Assembly: GCA_047971315.1 (NCBI GenBank)
Contig: JBKDZP010000016.1
Location: 1-64,000, forward strand
DNA length: 64,000 nucleotides
Reading direction: 5' to 3'
From: JBKDZP01 sp047971315
GTDB lineage: Bacteria; Bacillota_I; Bacilli_A; RF39; UBA660
Shown here: positions 16,668 through 25,198 of the stretch, piece by piece
Numbering within the stretch: position 1 is the first letter of the stretch
Layout: each line of letters opens with the position of its first letter
Made by a program: the position numbers and the translations under genes
Notes under the pieces: model-generated
The model's input: only the letters and a program-made list of their open reading frames with translations
The model's database searches: none
Told to the model about the DNA's origin: nothing

Positions 16668-18077
16668 TTAAATTGTTTCAATTTTCATTAAATTAGTTGT
16701 TCCTTGAACACTATTTTTAGGAAAACCACCAGTAATTACAATTTTATCTCCTTCATTTAAATTCATAAAATTCATTGCTTTTTGTTTAGCATCATTTAAT
16801 ACTTCATCAGTACTTCCATATTCCGGAACATATGTTGAATAAACACCATAATTTAGTGCTAATGAATTTGCTATTTTTTCATTTGGACAACCTGCTAAAA
16901 TTAATGCATTTGGTTTTAAATTACTAATTTTTTTTGCAGTATAACCAGATATTGTTGCAGCTACAATTAATTTAGCATCAATTAAATTTGAAGCATAAAC
17001 AACACTATCAGCAATAACTTCAGTTACATCTAATTCTCTGTTTGATCCAAACATTGCTTCAAAATCCGAATGTTTTTCAGCATTTTCAGCAATTTCAGCC
17101 ATAAATTTAACAGCATCGATTGGATGTTTTCCAATTGTTGTTTCACCACTTAACATTATAGCATCCGTTCCATCAAATACAGCATTTGCAATATCTGATA
17201 CTTCAGCACGTGTTGGTCTAGCACTTTCGTACATTGATGCAAGCATTTCTGTTGCTACTACACAAGTTTTTCCTTGTTCACGAGCTTTTTGTACCATTAA
17301 TTTTTGTAAAATTGGAAGTTCTGCCATTGGTACTTCTACACCAAGATCTCCTCTTGCTACCATGATTCCTTCTGATACAGCTATAATTTCATCTAAATTT
17401 TTGATTGCTGTTTTGCTTTCGATTTTTGCAATAATTTGTAAATCTTCTCTATTTTGTGATTTTAGTATTTCTTTTACTTCTAAAACGTCTTGAGCACATG
17501 TTACAAATGATAATGCTAAGAAGTCACCTTCATGATTACAAGCGTAAATTATATCTTCTTTATCTTGTTCACTTAAAAATGGCATACCTAAATCTACACC
17601 TGGAACTGCTGTTCCACGACGACTTTTAATAACTCCACCATGAATAATTTTACATGTAACACCATCTTCTTCTACTGATATTACTTCAAGAGTTAATAAC
17701 CCATCATCTAATAAAACATTATCTCCTTTTTTTAAGTTAGAAATAACTTCTTTAAAATTTAAAGTAATTTGTTCTTTTGTTCCAATTATATCGTCTTTTA
17801 CTATACGAATATTTTCTCCATCTATTAATTCAATTTTATCATTTTCAAAATTACATGTTCTTAAATCTGGTCCTTTTGTATCATATAATATTGCTACATT
17901 ACTTCCAGTTCTTTTTCTTACTTCTTTAATTGTATTAACAGCACTAACTTTTTCTTCTAAAGTTGCATGTGAAAAGTTAATACGTCCAACATTCATCCCT
18001 GCTAATACCATTTTTTCCATTATATCTGGTTCGCAGCTTACTGGTCCAATGCTGCAAATTATTTTAGTTTTTTTCAT
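16668..18077 (-). CDS. pyk: Pyruvate kinase
   Basis: 469 residues from ATG 18077 (AGAGG before it); the longer frame to 18119 runs into the promoter. KTKIICSIGP (2-11) and GMNVGRINFSHA (~28-39) are the usual N-terminal motifs. IAKIESKTAI carries the catalytic Lys (~220), followed by VARGDLGVE (~244) and MLASM..ARPTRAEVSDIANAVFDG with the effector-independent core. The length is that of the short form, without the extra C-terminal PEP-utiliser-like domain of many Bacillus enzymes. It converts PEP and ADP to pyruvate and ATP, the last glycolytic step. Single gene with its own promoter and terminator. Confidence 0.97.
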   Translation of the reverse strand: MKKTKIICSIGPVSCEPDIMEKMVLAGMNVGRINFSHATLEEKVSAVNTIKEVRKRTGSNVAILYDTKGPDLRTCNFENDKIELIDGENIRIVKDDIIGTKEQITLNFKEVISNLKKGDNVLLDDGLLTLEVISVEEDGVTCKIIHGGVIKSRRGTAVPGVDLGMPFLSEQDKEDIIYACNHEGDFLALSFVTCAQDVLEVKEILKSQNREDLQIIAKIESKTAIKNLDEIIAVSEGIMVARGDLGVEVPMAELPILQKLMVQKAREQGKTCVVATEMLASMYESARPTRAEVSDIANAVFDGTDAIMLSGETTIGKHPIDAVKFMAEIAENAEKHSDFEAMFGSNRELDVTEVIADSVVYASNLIDAKLIVAATISGYTAKKISNLKPNALILAGCPNEKIANSLALNYGVYSTYVPEYGSTDEVLNDAKQKAMNFMNLNEGDKIVITGGFPKNSVQGTTNLMKIETI

Positions 18078-18109
18078 TTTATACCTCTTTCTCTTTATAA
18101 GCCAAAATA

Positions 18110-18138
18110 ATTTTATCATAAGTTGCTTTTATAATCAA
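18110..18138 (-). promoter_or_regulatory. Promoter of pyk
   Basis: -35 TTGATT (18133-18138), 17-base spacer, extended -10 TGATAAAAT (-10 hexamer 18110-18115). Confidence 0.75.
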
Positions 18139-18189
18139 TTATTTTAGATAATTAATTTTAGTTTTTTTTATATAATCTATAGAAATTTA

Positions 18190-21100
18190 CTATATTTGTA
18201 ACATTTTTTTAAAATCCTCTTCTGATAGTTTTGAAAGCATTATTTGATCTCTATCTTGGCATTCTATAATTTGATTACTTAATTCTTTTTTCTTAATTTG
18301 CAAATCTAATATTTTTTCTTCTATTGTTCCTTTAGCTATTAATTTAATAACTTCTACTACTTTTTTTTGACCAATTCTATGAGCTCGATCTGTTGCTTGA
18401 TTTTCTACTTGTGGATTCCACCATGGATCTAAATGAATTACAACATCTGCTCCAGTTAGATTCAGTCCAGTTCCACCTGATTTTAATGATATTAAAAATA
18501 AATTTGTTTCATCTTCATTAAATTTATTAACTAAATTCATTCTTTCTATACTTTTAGTACTTCCATCTAAATAATAGTATGATATATTATTTTCTTTTAG
18601 TAATGGTTCTAAAAGTTTGAGTGCTGAAGTAAATTGAGAAAATAGTAAGACTTTATGTTTATTTTGAATTGATGTTTTCAATATTTCAATTACTTCATCA
18701 TATTTACTACTTTCCCCTTTATAATTTTCAATATAAAGTTTAGGATTTATACAAATTTGTCTTAGTTTAGTTAATAATGACAAAATTAAAAATTGACTTT
18801 TTTTAAATCCATTTTGCTTAATACTTTTGTCAATTTCTTCTTTAACTTTTTCTAATTCAGCGAAATATATTTTCTTTTGTTTTTCATTTAATTCTATAGT
18901 TATATTATTTTCTATTTTTGAAGGTAAATCTTTTAATACATCTATTTTTTTTCTTCTTAATATAAATGGGGTTACTAAATTGTTTAATTCTTTCATTACA
19001 TTTTCATTTTGAACATTATTTTGATAATATGATCTGAATTTTGCTATTTCAAAGAAGAATCCAGGCATTATAAAATCAAAAATACTCCATAGTTCTAATA
19101 CTGAGTTTTCTATTGGTGTACCTGTTAATGCAAATTTTGTTGTAGCACTAATTTGTTTTATACATTTAGTTGTAATAGCATTACTATTTTTTATATTTTG
19201 TGCTTCATCTATTATAAATGTATCAAAATTTAATTTTTGATATTCTTCTATATCTCTTCTTAATAATCCATATGTTGTAATAATTACATCATATTTATTT
19301 ATTTTTTTTAACATTTCAATTCTTGTTTCTTTATCATTATTTATTACAACATATGATATTTTATCACCAAATTTGTTAAATTCATTTTCCCAGTTATAAA
19401 TAAGGGATGTAGGAGCAACTATTAAAAATTGACCTTTTTTTTCTTTTAATTTTAACTTAATATAGTTAATTGTTTGGATTGATTTTCCAAGTCCCATTTC
19501 ATCGGCAAGTATTCCTCCAAATCCACATTTTGATATTGTCATCATCCATTTTACACCAATTTCTTGATAATCTCTTAATATTTTTTTATCATTTTTTGAT
19601 ATATTTATATTAATATTTTTGTATTTATTAAAGTTATTAATTAAATCTTTAATTGATTGATCTACATTTATAAATTGATTTTCATCAAGTGAACTGATAT
19701 AAAAACTTTTATAATTTGATATAACAGCAGTTCCAAGTTTTTTACTTTTACTACTCACATTTAAATTATCTAGAATGTTTCCTAGTTTTGTTATTTCTTT
19801 ATTTTCAACATTTATATAATCACCAGATTTTAATTTGTAGTATTTCTTTTTTAATTTTATTGATTCCAATATTTCATCTAATTCTTTAGCATCCATATTC
19901 TCAATTTTAAAGTCAAATTTTAATATATTGTCTTTTCCCATCGAAAATTCACTTTTAATGCTTACATTTTTAATTATTTTAACATCAACTAATTCTTTTG
20001 ATGTATAAACTTCATAAATATCTTTTATTTCATTTAATCCATTTTCTATAAATTCTATTATATTATTTTCATCTTCAAGAATAAAATTTTTGTCTTGTTC
20101 ATTAAATTTAAAATTATATTTTTCTAGAGTATTAATACATTCTTGTTCCTTTATTAAATTTCTTATAAAGTAAACTTCATCTATTTTATTTACGTTTGAC
20201 ATCATATTTATTTCATTATTTTTTATACTTATATTTGCTTTAGCTTGAATTATATTTTTATTATATTCGAAGTATAATTTAATTTTATAGTCTTCTATTA
20301 AAAATTTTTCTTTTATTTTTGAATCAATTAAAACATTGTCAAATTCCTTTATATTATTATAAATTTGTTTTGAAAAATTTTCATAGTCTTTTTCTTTTAT
20401 TAATAATTCTTTTTTAAAATTTTCTTTCATTAGTTTTAATATTTTACCTAATTTTGGTTCTAAATTGTATATTTCATTGTCAAATTCAATATACTCATAA
20501 TCACTAGTTAAAGGTTCATATTTAGTGGAGTATAATTCCAGTTTAATTCCAACTTCATTTTCTTTTATTTCCATTTGAAATGGCAATTGTCTATTTACTT
20601 TTTTATACTTTTTAATTAATCCATTATTTTCAATTTTAAAGGGTTTATTTTCAAGTAACTCAAGAAAGTTTTTTAAAGATTTACCTTTTAATGTATATTT
20701 TAATGTAGGTTGATAGTAATAATGATAGTTTAAATAAGTTGGTTTACTTTCATGTATTGTTATTAAAAAATCAATTATTTGTTCATCTATTTTTGAAAAT
20801 GTTTGTATTATAGGATCATAAACAAAGTTTACACCAAAATATATCTGATTAGTTTTACTTTGATAACTTTCGATAAATTGATCAAGATTTTTTTTTAGTA
20901 AATATAGTTTATTTGTTCCTATTTTTAATATCAATTCATATTCTTTTTCATCTAATTCTTTTTTTAAAATTACTTCTAGATTTAACTTTTCTAAATTGTT
21001 TTTAGTATTTGAATCAAATAGTTTTTGAATAATATCATCATCATGAATAGAATTTTTAATTCTTGTAATTTCATTTAATATTTCACTATTTTCCATAATG

Positions 21101-21363
21101 TTAGCTACCACTAAAGCCGCATGTTCACAAAAGTATTTACAATTAAAACTACTACAATCACAGTTTAATTGTTTAATTGTTTCATTTTTATCTAAATATA
21201 TTTCACAACTATTTAATTTATATTTAAATTTTAACATAATTTCATTATTTATTAATTCATGTCCTGTAAACTCTAGTTTTTGTTTATCTAATGATAGCGA
21301 TTTTATATAATTATTTATACCAACTATTTTCATTATATCTTCTACTTTAACAATATTTGCCAC
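18190..21363 (-). CDS. SWIM zinc finger SNF2-family helicase
   Basis: 1057 residues from GTG 21363, with GAGGTGA seven bases upstream (an internal ATG at 21333 is the alternative). The SWIM motif CDC...FNCKYFCEH lies at ~60-75. A long unassigned middle part follows, then a SNF2 ATPase: motif I ILADEMGLGKSIQT (~625-638), II IIDEAQ (~722), III ALTGTPIENS, and VI DRAHRIGQ (~1000). This matches the bacterial SNF2-SWIM (YwqA/RapA-like) proteins thought to remodel nucleic acid-protein complexes or RNA polymerase. Single gene with an extended -10 promoter (21383-21388), directly downstream of the HerA paralogue 2 terminator. Confidence 0.9.
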   Translation of the reverse strand: MANIVKVEDIMKIVGINNYIKSLSLDKQKLEFTGHELINNEIMLKFKYKLNSCEIYLDKNETIKQLNCDCSSFNCKYFCEHAALVVANIMENSEILNEITRIKNSIHDDDIIQKLFDSNTKNNLEKLNLEVILKKELDEKEYELILKIGTNKLYLLKKNLDQFIESYQSKTNQIYFGVNFVYDPIIQTFSKIDEQIIDFLITIHESKPTYLNYHYYYQPTLKYTLKGKSLKNFLELLENKPFKIENNGLIKKYKKVNRQLPFQMEIKENEVGIKLELYSTKYEPLTSDYEYIEFDNEIYNLEPKLGKILKLMKENFKKELLIKEKDYENFSKQIYNNIKEFDNVLIDSKIKEKFLIEDYKIKLYFEYNKNIIQAKANISIKNNEINMMSNVNKIDEVYFIRNLIKEQECINTLEKYNFKFNEQDKNFILEDENNIIEFIENGLNEIKDIYEVYTSKELVDVKIIKNVSIKSEFSMGKDNILKFDFKIENMDAKELDEILESIKLKKKYYKLKSGDYINVENKEITKLGNILDNLNVSSKSKKLGTAVISNYKSFYISSLDENQFINVDQSIKDLINNFNKYKNININISKNDKKILRDYQEIGVKWMMTISKCGFGGILADEMGLGKSIQTINYIKLKLKEKKGQFLIVAPTSLIYNWENEFNKFGDKISYVVINNDKETRIEMLKKINKYDVIITTYGLLRRDIEEYQKLNFDTFIIDEAQNIKNSNAITTKCIKQISATTKFALTGTPIENSVLELWSIFDFIMPGFFFEIAKFRSYYQNNVQNENVMKELNNLVTPFILRRKKIDVLKDLPSKIENNITIELNEKQKKIYFAELEKVKEEIDKSIKQNGFKKSQFLILSLLTKLRQICINPKLYIENYKGESSKYDEVIEILKTSIQNKHKVLLFSQFTSALKLLEPLLKENNISYYYLDGSTKSIERMNLVNKFNEDETNLFLISLKSGGTGLNLTGADVVIHLDPWWNPQVENQATDRAHRIGQKKVVEVIKLIAKGTIEEKILDLQIKKKELSNQIIECQDRDQIMLSKLSEEDFKKMLQI

Positions 21364-21382
21364 GAAATCACCTCATTTTTTT

Positions 21383-21391
21383 ATTATATCA
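21383..21391 (-). promoter_or_regulatory. Extended -10 promoter of the SNF2 gene
   Basis: TGATATAAT on the minus strand (TATAAT 21383-21388); the -35 is weak (GTTAAA at 17 bases) and falls in the preceding terminator hairpin. Confidence 0.55.
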
Positions 21392-21417
21392 CAAAAAAAC
21401 AGTGTTTTAACTGTTTT
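21392..21417 (-). terminator. Terminator of HerA-like paralogue 2
   Basis: Eight-base stem AAAACAGT/ACTGTTTT (21396-21403, 21410-21417), loop of 6, then seven T on the minus strand. Confidence 0.85.
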
Positions 21418-21430
21418 GATATTTAAACAT

Positions 21431-23203
21431 TTATTTTTTTTCTACGAACCATGCTTTAGAAATTTCACAACTTTCACTAGATGGCTGTGGATTTGGTAAA
21501 TCAAATTTTACTAATACTGGTATTTTAAATGCTGATCCAAATGCAATACAGTTTCCAGGTTGAAGTATTCTTAGTCTTTTAACTATATTTGAAGTAATAT
21601 TTGGCACCATTTCTCTGATGTAATCAACATCAGTAGGATGTAACATTTTAAATATAAGAAAGTTTGAACATTGTGACAACGATGTTTCTGAAAGTTCAGA
21701 TGGACGTTGTGATATTGATCCTAAAAGTACTCCATATTTTCTTCCTTCCTTAGTTATTCTTTCAAATATATTATATCCAAGTAAGAATTTATCGTTGTCA
21801 TTTTGAACATATCTATGAGCTTCTTCTAACACTATATGAAAAGGTAAAGATGCTCTTTTTTCCATAGATTTTGAGTATTCAAACAATAACTTTGAATATA
21901 TTTTTGTAATTATTTTAGCTAGACGATCATCTATATAATTTATATTAAAGTTAATTATTTGTGCTTTTTTACCATTACTTGCTGTTAATAACTGTTTGAT
22001 ATATTCATTTCTAGATATATACTTTGGATAGTTAAAGTATGTACTATATTCACTATTTACTAAAGAATGTAATCTAACTTTAAGAATATTTACCTCATCA
22101 TATACTTTTCCACTATTTAAAATTCCTTCCGCTATTAAAGCAAAATCAAACGCATCTTTTAAGTCTTTTAAGTCATATTTAAATGAACCATCTGGTAATG
22201 CTAATTCTTGATTTTCAGTTAAGAAATTTTCTAAGAAGTTCATAATTAACTCCATATCTCTAATTTTTCCTGTTCCATCAATTAGTAAGCATTGTTTTAA
22301 TGGTCTAGTATAACCTGGCTGAAAAATTGGCGTGTCTAGATTTAGTTCTGAAGTATTATAGTAAGATAAAACTGAAAATATTTGATCTCTAATTTGAGGA
22401 GCTGGTCTACCGCTTGATAGTATATCTAAGATAGCTCTCGCAATAATATCATTTTTACTTGAAATTACAGAATCATCATTTCTAGCAAATACTGTTATTA
22501 ATTTTAAAGCTCTTTCAATTATTGGAATTTGAGAATGTTTTTCTGCCCCTAAAAGTAATGCAATATCATCTACTCCAAGTAGCCATAATGGAATTTTTAG
22601 TATTTCTGAATCATTTACTTCTAAATTTGTTGAATATGATTTAAAGTTAATTTCAGATACTTTTTCATGTAATTTACTAAATGCTTGATGATATTCACCG
22701 TAAGCATCAAATATGAAAATATTTGCTTTATATGCAATAGGATCACTTTTAGAAAACAAATTTTGAAATATTCTTGATATACTGCATGATTTACCACTTC
22801 CTGTTGATCCAAATATAGCAAAGTGTCCACTAAAAAAGTTATCAATGTTTATTCCTATTTTCACATTTTCATAAACTGAACTTTGTCCTAAATATAAGTC
22901 TTTTTCTTCACTATAATCATCAACACTTATAATTGTAGGTATTTTTGATGGCGATATTAAGCTAACTTTAGATGAGTATGATGGTTTTAAAATAACACCA
23001 AATACAAATTTATTATTTATTATTTCACCTAATAAATTAATGTAGGCAATACCTTCTTTAATATTAGATATTTCACCTACTATTTTACGTTTACCATCAT
23101 CAATTATTGCGTAAAAGTTGATTAAATTTTCTACTTTTTCTAAATCTATAGTTATTTTTACTAATACAAAATTTTCGTCTATTCCAATAAATTTTCCTAG
23201 CAT
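21431..23203 (-). CDS. HerA-like DUF87 ATPase, paralogue 2
   Basis: 590 residues from ATG 23203 (AGGAG eight bases before it). The longer open frame to 23329 has a non-protein-like, very hydrophobic N-terminus and includes the likely promoter -10 (TATAAT 23229-23234), so it is not used. Domain order equals paralogue 1: N-terminal HAS barrel (~1-95), Walker A IFGSTGSGKSCSI (~137), Walker B VLEEAHRYVQNDND (~455) and ISQRPSELSE. The two share long identical blocks such as YVQNDND and LLGYNIF. It is a single-gene unit with its own terminator. No NurA, SIR2 or other nuclease is adjacent, so the partner and role are unknown. Confidence 0.85.
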   Translation of the reverse strand: MLGKFIGIDENFVLVKITIDLEKVENLINFYAIIDDGKRKIVGEISNIKEGIAYINLLGEIINNKFVFGVILKPSYSSKVSLISPSKIPTIISVDDYSEEKDLYLGQSSVYENVKIGINIDNFFSGHFAIFGSTGSGKSCSISRIFQNLFSKSDPIAYKANIFIFDAYGEYHQAFSKLHEKVSEINFKSYSTNLEVNDSEILKIPLWLLGVDDIALLLGAEKHSQIPIIERALKLITVFARNDDSVISSKNDIIARAILDILSSGRPAPQIRDQIFSVLSYYNTSELNLDTPIFQPGYTRPLKQCLLIDGTGKIRDMELIMNFLENFLTENQELALPDGSFKYDLKDLKDAFDFALIAEGILNSGKVYDEVNILKVRLHSLVNSEYSTYFNYPKYISRNEYIKQLLTASNGKKAQIINFNINYIDDRLAKIITKIYSKLLFEYSKSMEKRASLPFHIVLEEAHRYVQNDNDKFLLGYNIFERITKEGRKYGVLLGSISQRPSELSETSLSQCSNFLIFKMLHPTDVDYIREMVPNITSNIVKRLRILQPGNCIAFGSAFKIPVLVKFDLPNPQPSSESCEISKAWFVEKK

Positions 23204-23352
23204 ACTAACCACTCCTATTCTTTTATATATTATACATTGTTTTAATATATTTTTAAAGATGATTTTATTTATTTTTATAATTTGTATTATTATTAGACTT
23301 AAGCACTTATATTTTTGAGTGATTTTCATATTATGATTAAGAAGGTGGTTTT

Positions 23353-23535
23353 ATGCCAAATGGATGTAATAGAGGTTGTGGATTTGGAAAATGGTATTTA
23401 CTAATTTTAGCATTTTCTATTTTACTTTTTTATCAATTAATTATAACTTTTATATTTATAACAAGATTTAATTTATTTTTACTATGTTTTTTAGCTTTTT
23501 GTATTTTTTTCTTTATTTTCAGAATTATATGGTAA
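23353..23535 (+). CDS. Possible small hydrophobic protein
   Basis: 60 residues, MPNGCNRGCGFGKWYLL followed by two hydrophobic helices that nearly fill the rest. AAGGTGG stands four bases before the ATG, which supports translation. It overlaps the 3' end of the convergent CotS-like gene by 45 bases. The N-terminus with Cys5/Cys9 and Gly-rich turns is not one I recognise. In such AT-rich DNA a random Phe/Ile/Leu-rich frame is possible, so this is only a candidate. Confidence 0.4.
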   Translation: MPNGCNRGCGFGKWYLLILAFSILLFYQLIITFIFITRFNLFLLCFLAFCIFFFIFRIIW

Positions 23536-24408
23536 TATTAATTGTTCAGTCTTGTATATTATGTCAATTTTCTTTGTTATTTCTCTACATTTTTCAAATT
23601 CATTATAGCTAGTATTAAATTCAATTTTATCAGGTATTCCAATTAATATAAATAGAAGCTTTCTTTCTTCAGTTAAAAGTGGATAAATTCTTTCATATGA
23701 TTTTAATATATTTTCAAAATCATAATCAATTCCATGTTTTTTATATAGTTTATATAAATCAAAGATTGGGATATCTATTTTAGATTTATCCCAACTTATT
23801 AAATATTCATTCTTATTTTTTAGAAAATGGTCAATTTCTAGATTATTATGGATTACAACATGACGTTGTTTTCTTTTTTCTATAATAATATCTAACCAAT
23901 CATCTAATTCATTTTCCATGTAAAACAAACCAGCAAATATTTTACTAATATTTCTAGCTAAAAGATATTCTGATGGACTCATATAAACCTTTGATTCTAT
24001 AATTGTAATAACATCATCATAGTAATGATTTAAGTATTCAATATTATTTTTAATATCTTCATATATTTTTTTATAGTCAGATGTTGCTACTTCTTTATAA
24101 TGAGTAGTTTTACTGTGTAAAAGTGCGACCAAATTTATCATATCAATTACTTTTTGTTCTTCTGGAGTTTCTATTTGATCAATATAAGGTATTATTTCAT
24201 AATCATCAAATTCATCTGTTATTGGTTTTGGAACATAATTAAAATTTCTTGATTCTAAATATCTAATTATATCTGAATTTGTATTCCTTAATTTTTCTTT
24301 TATAATATATTTACCATTATTTGTTTCAATTAGATATGTTTTTCCTATTTTTTTATAATTTGTTGTTTTAAGATTATATTTTTTTAAGATTTCACTTACT
24401 TCACGCAT
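23491..24408 (-). CDS. CotS/YutH-like spore-coat-type kinase fold protein
   Basis: 305 residues. The fold is aminoglycoside-phosphotransferase-like: KTYLIETNNGKYIIKEKL with the Lys of subdomain II (~31-37), a catalytic-loop-like VVIHNNLEIDHFL (~196-208; HNN where HGD is usual) and a later LISWDKSKIDIPIFDLYKL (Asp of the DFG-like position). Spore coat proteins CotS, YutH and CotI have this degenerate kinase form. ATG 24408 overlaps the end of the SpoVID-like gene as ATGCGTGA, so the two are translationally coupled. With a SpoVID-like partner, a role at the spore surface is the simplest reading, but other cell-surface roles remain possible. Confidence 0.7.
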   Translation of the reverse strand: MREVSEILKKYNLKTTNYKKIGKTYLIETNNGKYIIKEKLRNTNSDIIRYLESRNFNYVPKPITDEFDDYEIIPYIDQIETPEEQKVIDMINLVALLHSKTTHYKEVATSDYKKIYEDIKNNIEYLNHYYDDVITIIESKVYMSPSEYLLARNISKIFAGLFYMENELDDWLDIIIEKRKQRHVVIHNNLEIDHFLKNKNEYLISWDKSKIDIPIFDLYKLYKKHGIDYDFENILKSYERIYPLLTEERKLLFILIGIPDKIEFNTSYNEFEKCREITKKIDIIYKTEQLILPYNSENKEKNTKS

Positions 24409-25054
24409 CTAATTTAATTGTTGGAATTATTAGTTTATCATTTAATTTAAACTCTTTTATATCGTTATATTCACCAATTTCTTCTATTGTTATATTATAT
24501 TTTTGAATTATGGATTCTATTGTATCTCCTTCTCTTACTATATATACTGTGTAACTTTGATATGTTTCATTACTCTCATCTATATTGTCAAATAGTGATG
24601 CTATTATTTTTTCATTAGATTCTTCTTCTATACATCTAATTTTTTCATGTCTTTCTTCTTTTTTCTTTTCAATTACTGAAGGTTGAATCTCTAATTCTTC
24701 TTTTTCTGTAATTTTTTCCTTTATTATTTTTTCTTCTATTTTATCTATTTTAACTTCTATATTAACTGATAAAATTGTATCATTTATTATTTCATAATAA
24801 AAATCATCTATATCAATTGTAATATTTTTTAAAATATACTTTTCATCTAATCTTATATCACATGGAATATCATAGGTAAATGTTTCTGTATCAACACTAG
24901 TAGGGGTCATTTTATAGCTCCCGCTAACAATAAATTTACCGCTAATAAAATTATCTTCTTCAAGTTGTAATGTATGTTCAAGTGAAATACTTGTTATTTC
25001 CGAAACATTAGTTTTAAAAATAATTTCTTTTCTAAAAGGGATTATTTTCTTCAT
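24401..25054 (-). CDS. SpoVID-like protein with C-terminal LysM
   Basis: 217 residues from ATG 25054, behind AAAGGAG. The N-terminal ~115 residues (FKTNVSEITSISLEHTLQLE, then a GKFIVSGSYKMT strand pair) resemble the N-terminal domain of SpoVID, the encasement protein that directs coat layers around the forespore. A charged Glu/Lys linker follows, and a LysM domain (~171-214) with YIVREGDTIESIIQKYNI closes the protein, binding peptidoglycan or a related glycan. B. subtilis SpoVID is longer (~575) but has the same order. It forms an operon with the CotS-like gene. No other sporulation gene is in the window. Confidence 0.7.
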   Translation of the reverse strand: MKKIIPFRKEIIFKTNVSEITSISLEHTLQLEEDNFISGKFIVSGSYKMTPTSVDTETFTYDIPCDIRLDEKYILKNITIDIDDFYYEIINDTILSVNIEVKIDKIEEKIIKEKITEKEELEIQPSVIEKKKEERHEKIRCIEEESNEKIIASLFDNIDESNETYQSYTVYIVREGDTIESIIQKYNITIEEIGEYNDIKEFKLNDKLIIPTIKLDA

Positions 25055-25090
25055 AATATTTGCTCCTTTCAATTTCATTAAATTTTATGA

Positions 25091-25119
25091 AAAAAAAATA
25101 GATTATATTCTATTTTTTT
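25091..25119 (-). terminator. Hairpin terminator after lon (bidirectional look)
   Basis: Stem of six A/T pairs plus TAGA/TCTA (25093-25102, 25109-25118) with loop of 6 and a T-run on both strands; it lies ~80 bases after the lon stop on the minus strand and just before the SpoVID-like gene. Confidence 0.65.
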
Positions 25120-25198
25120 ATATATTCTCTTACTTTTGATTATGGTCTTAAAATTTCTAGTATTATTAGTAATTATTTTCATTTTTTTGAATATTAAT

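Noticed and set aside
23204..23329. N-terminal extension of HerA-like paralogue 2
   Set aside because: It is a low-complexity Ile/Lys run, includes the probable -10 box, and AGGAG with ATG 23203 gives the family start.
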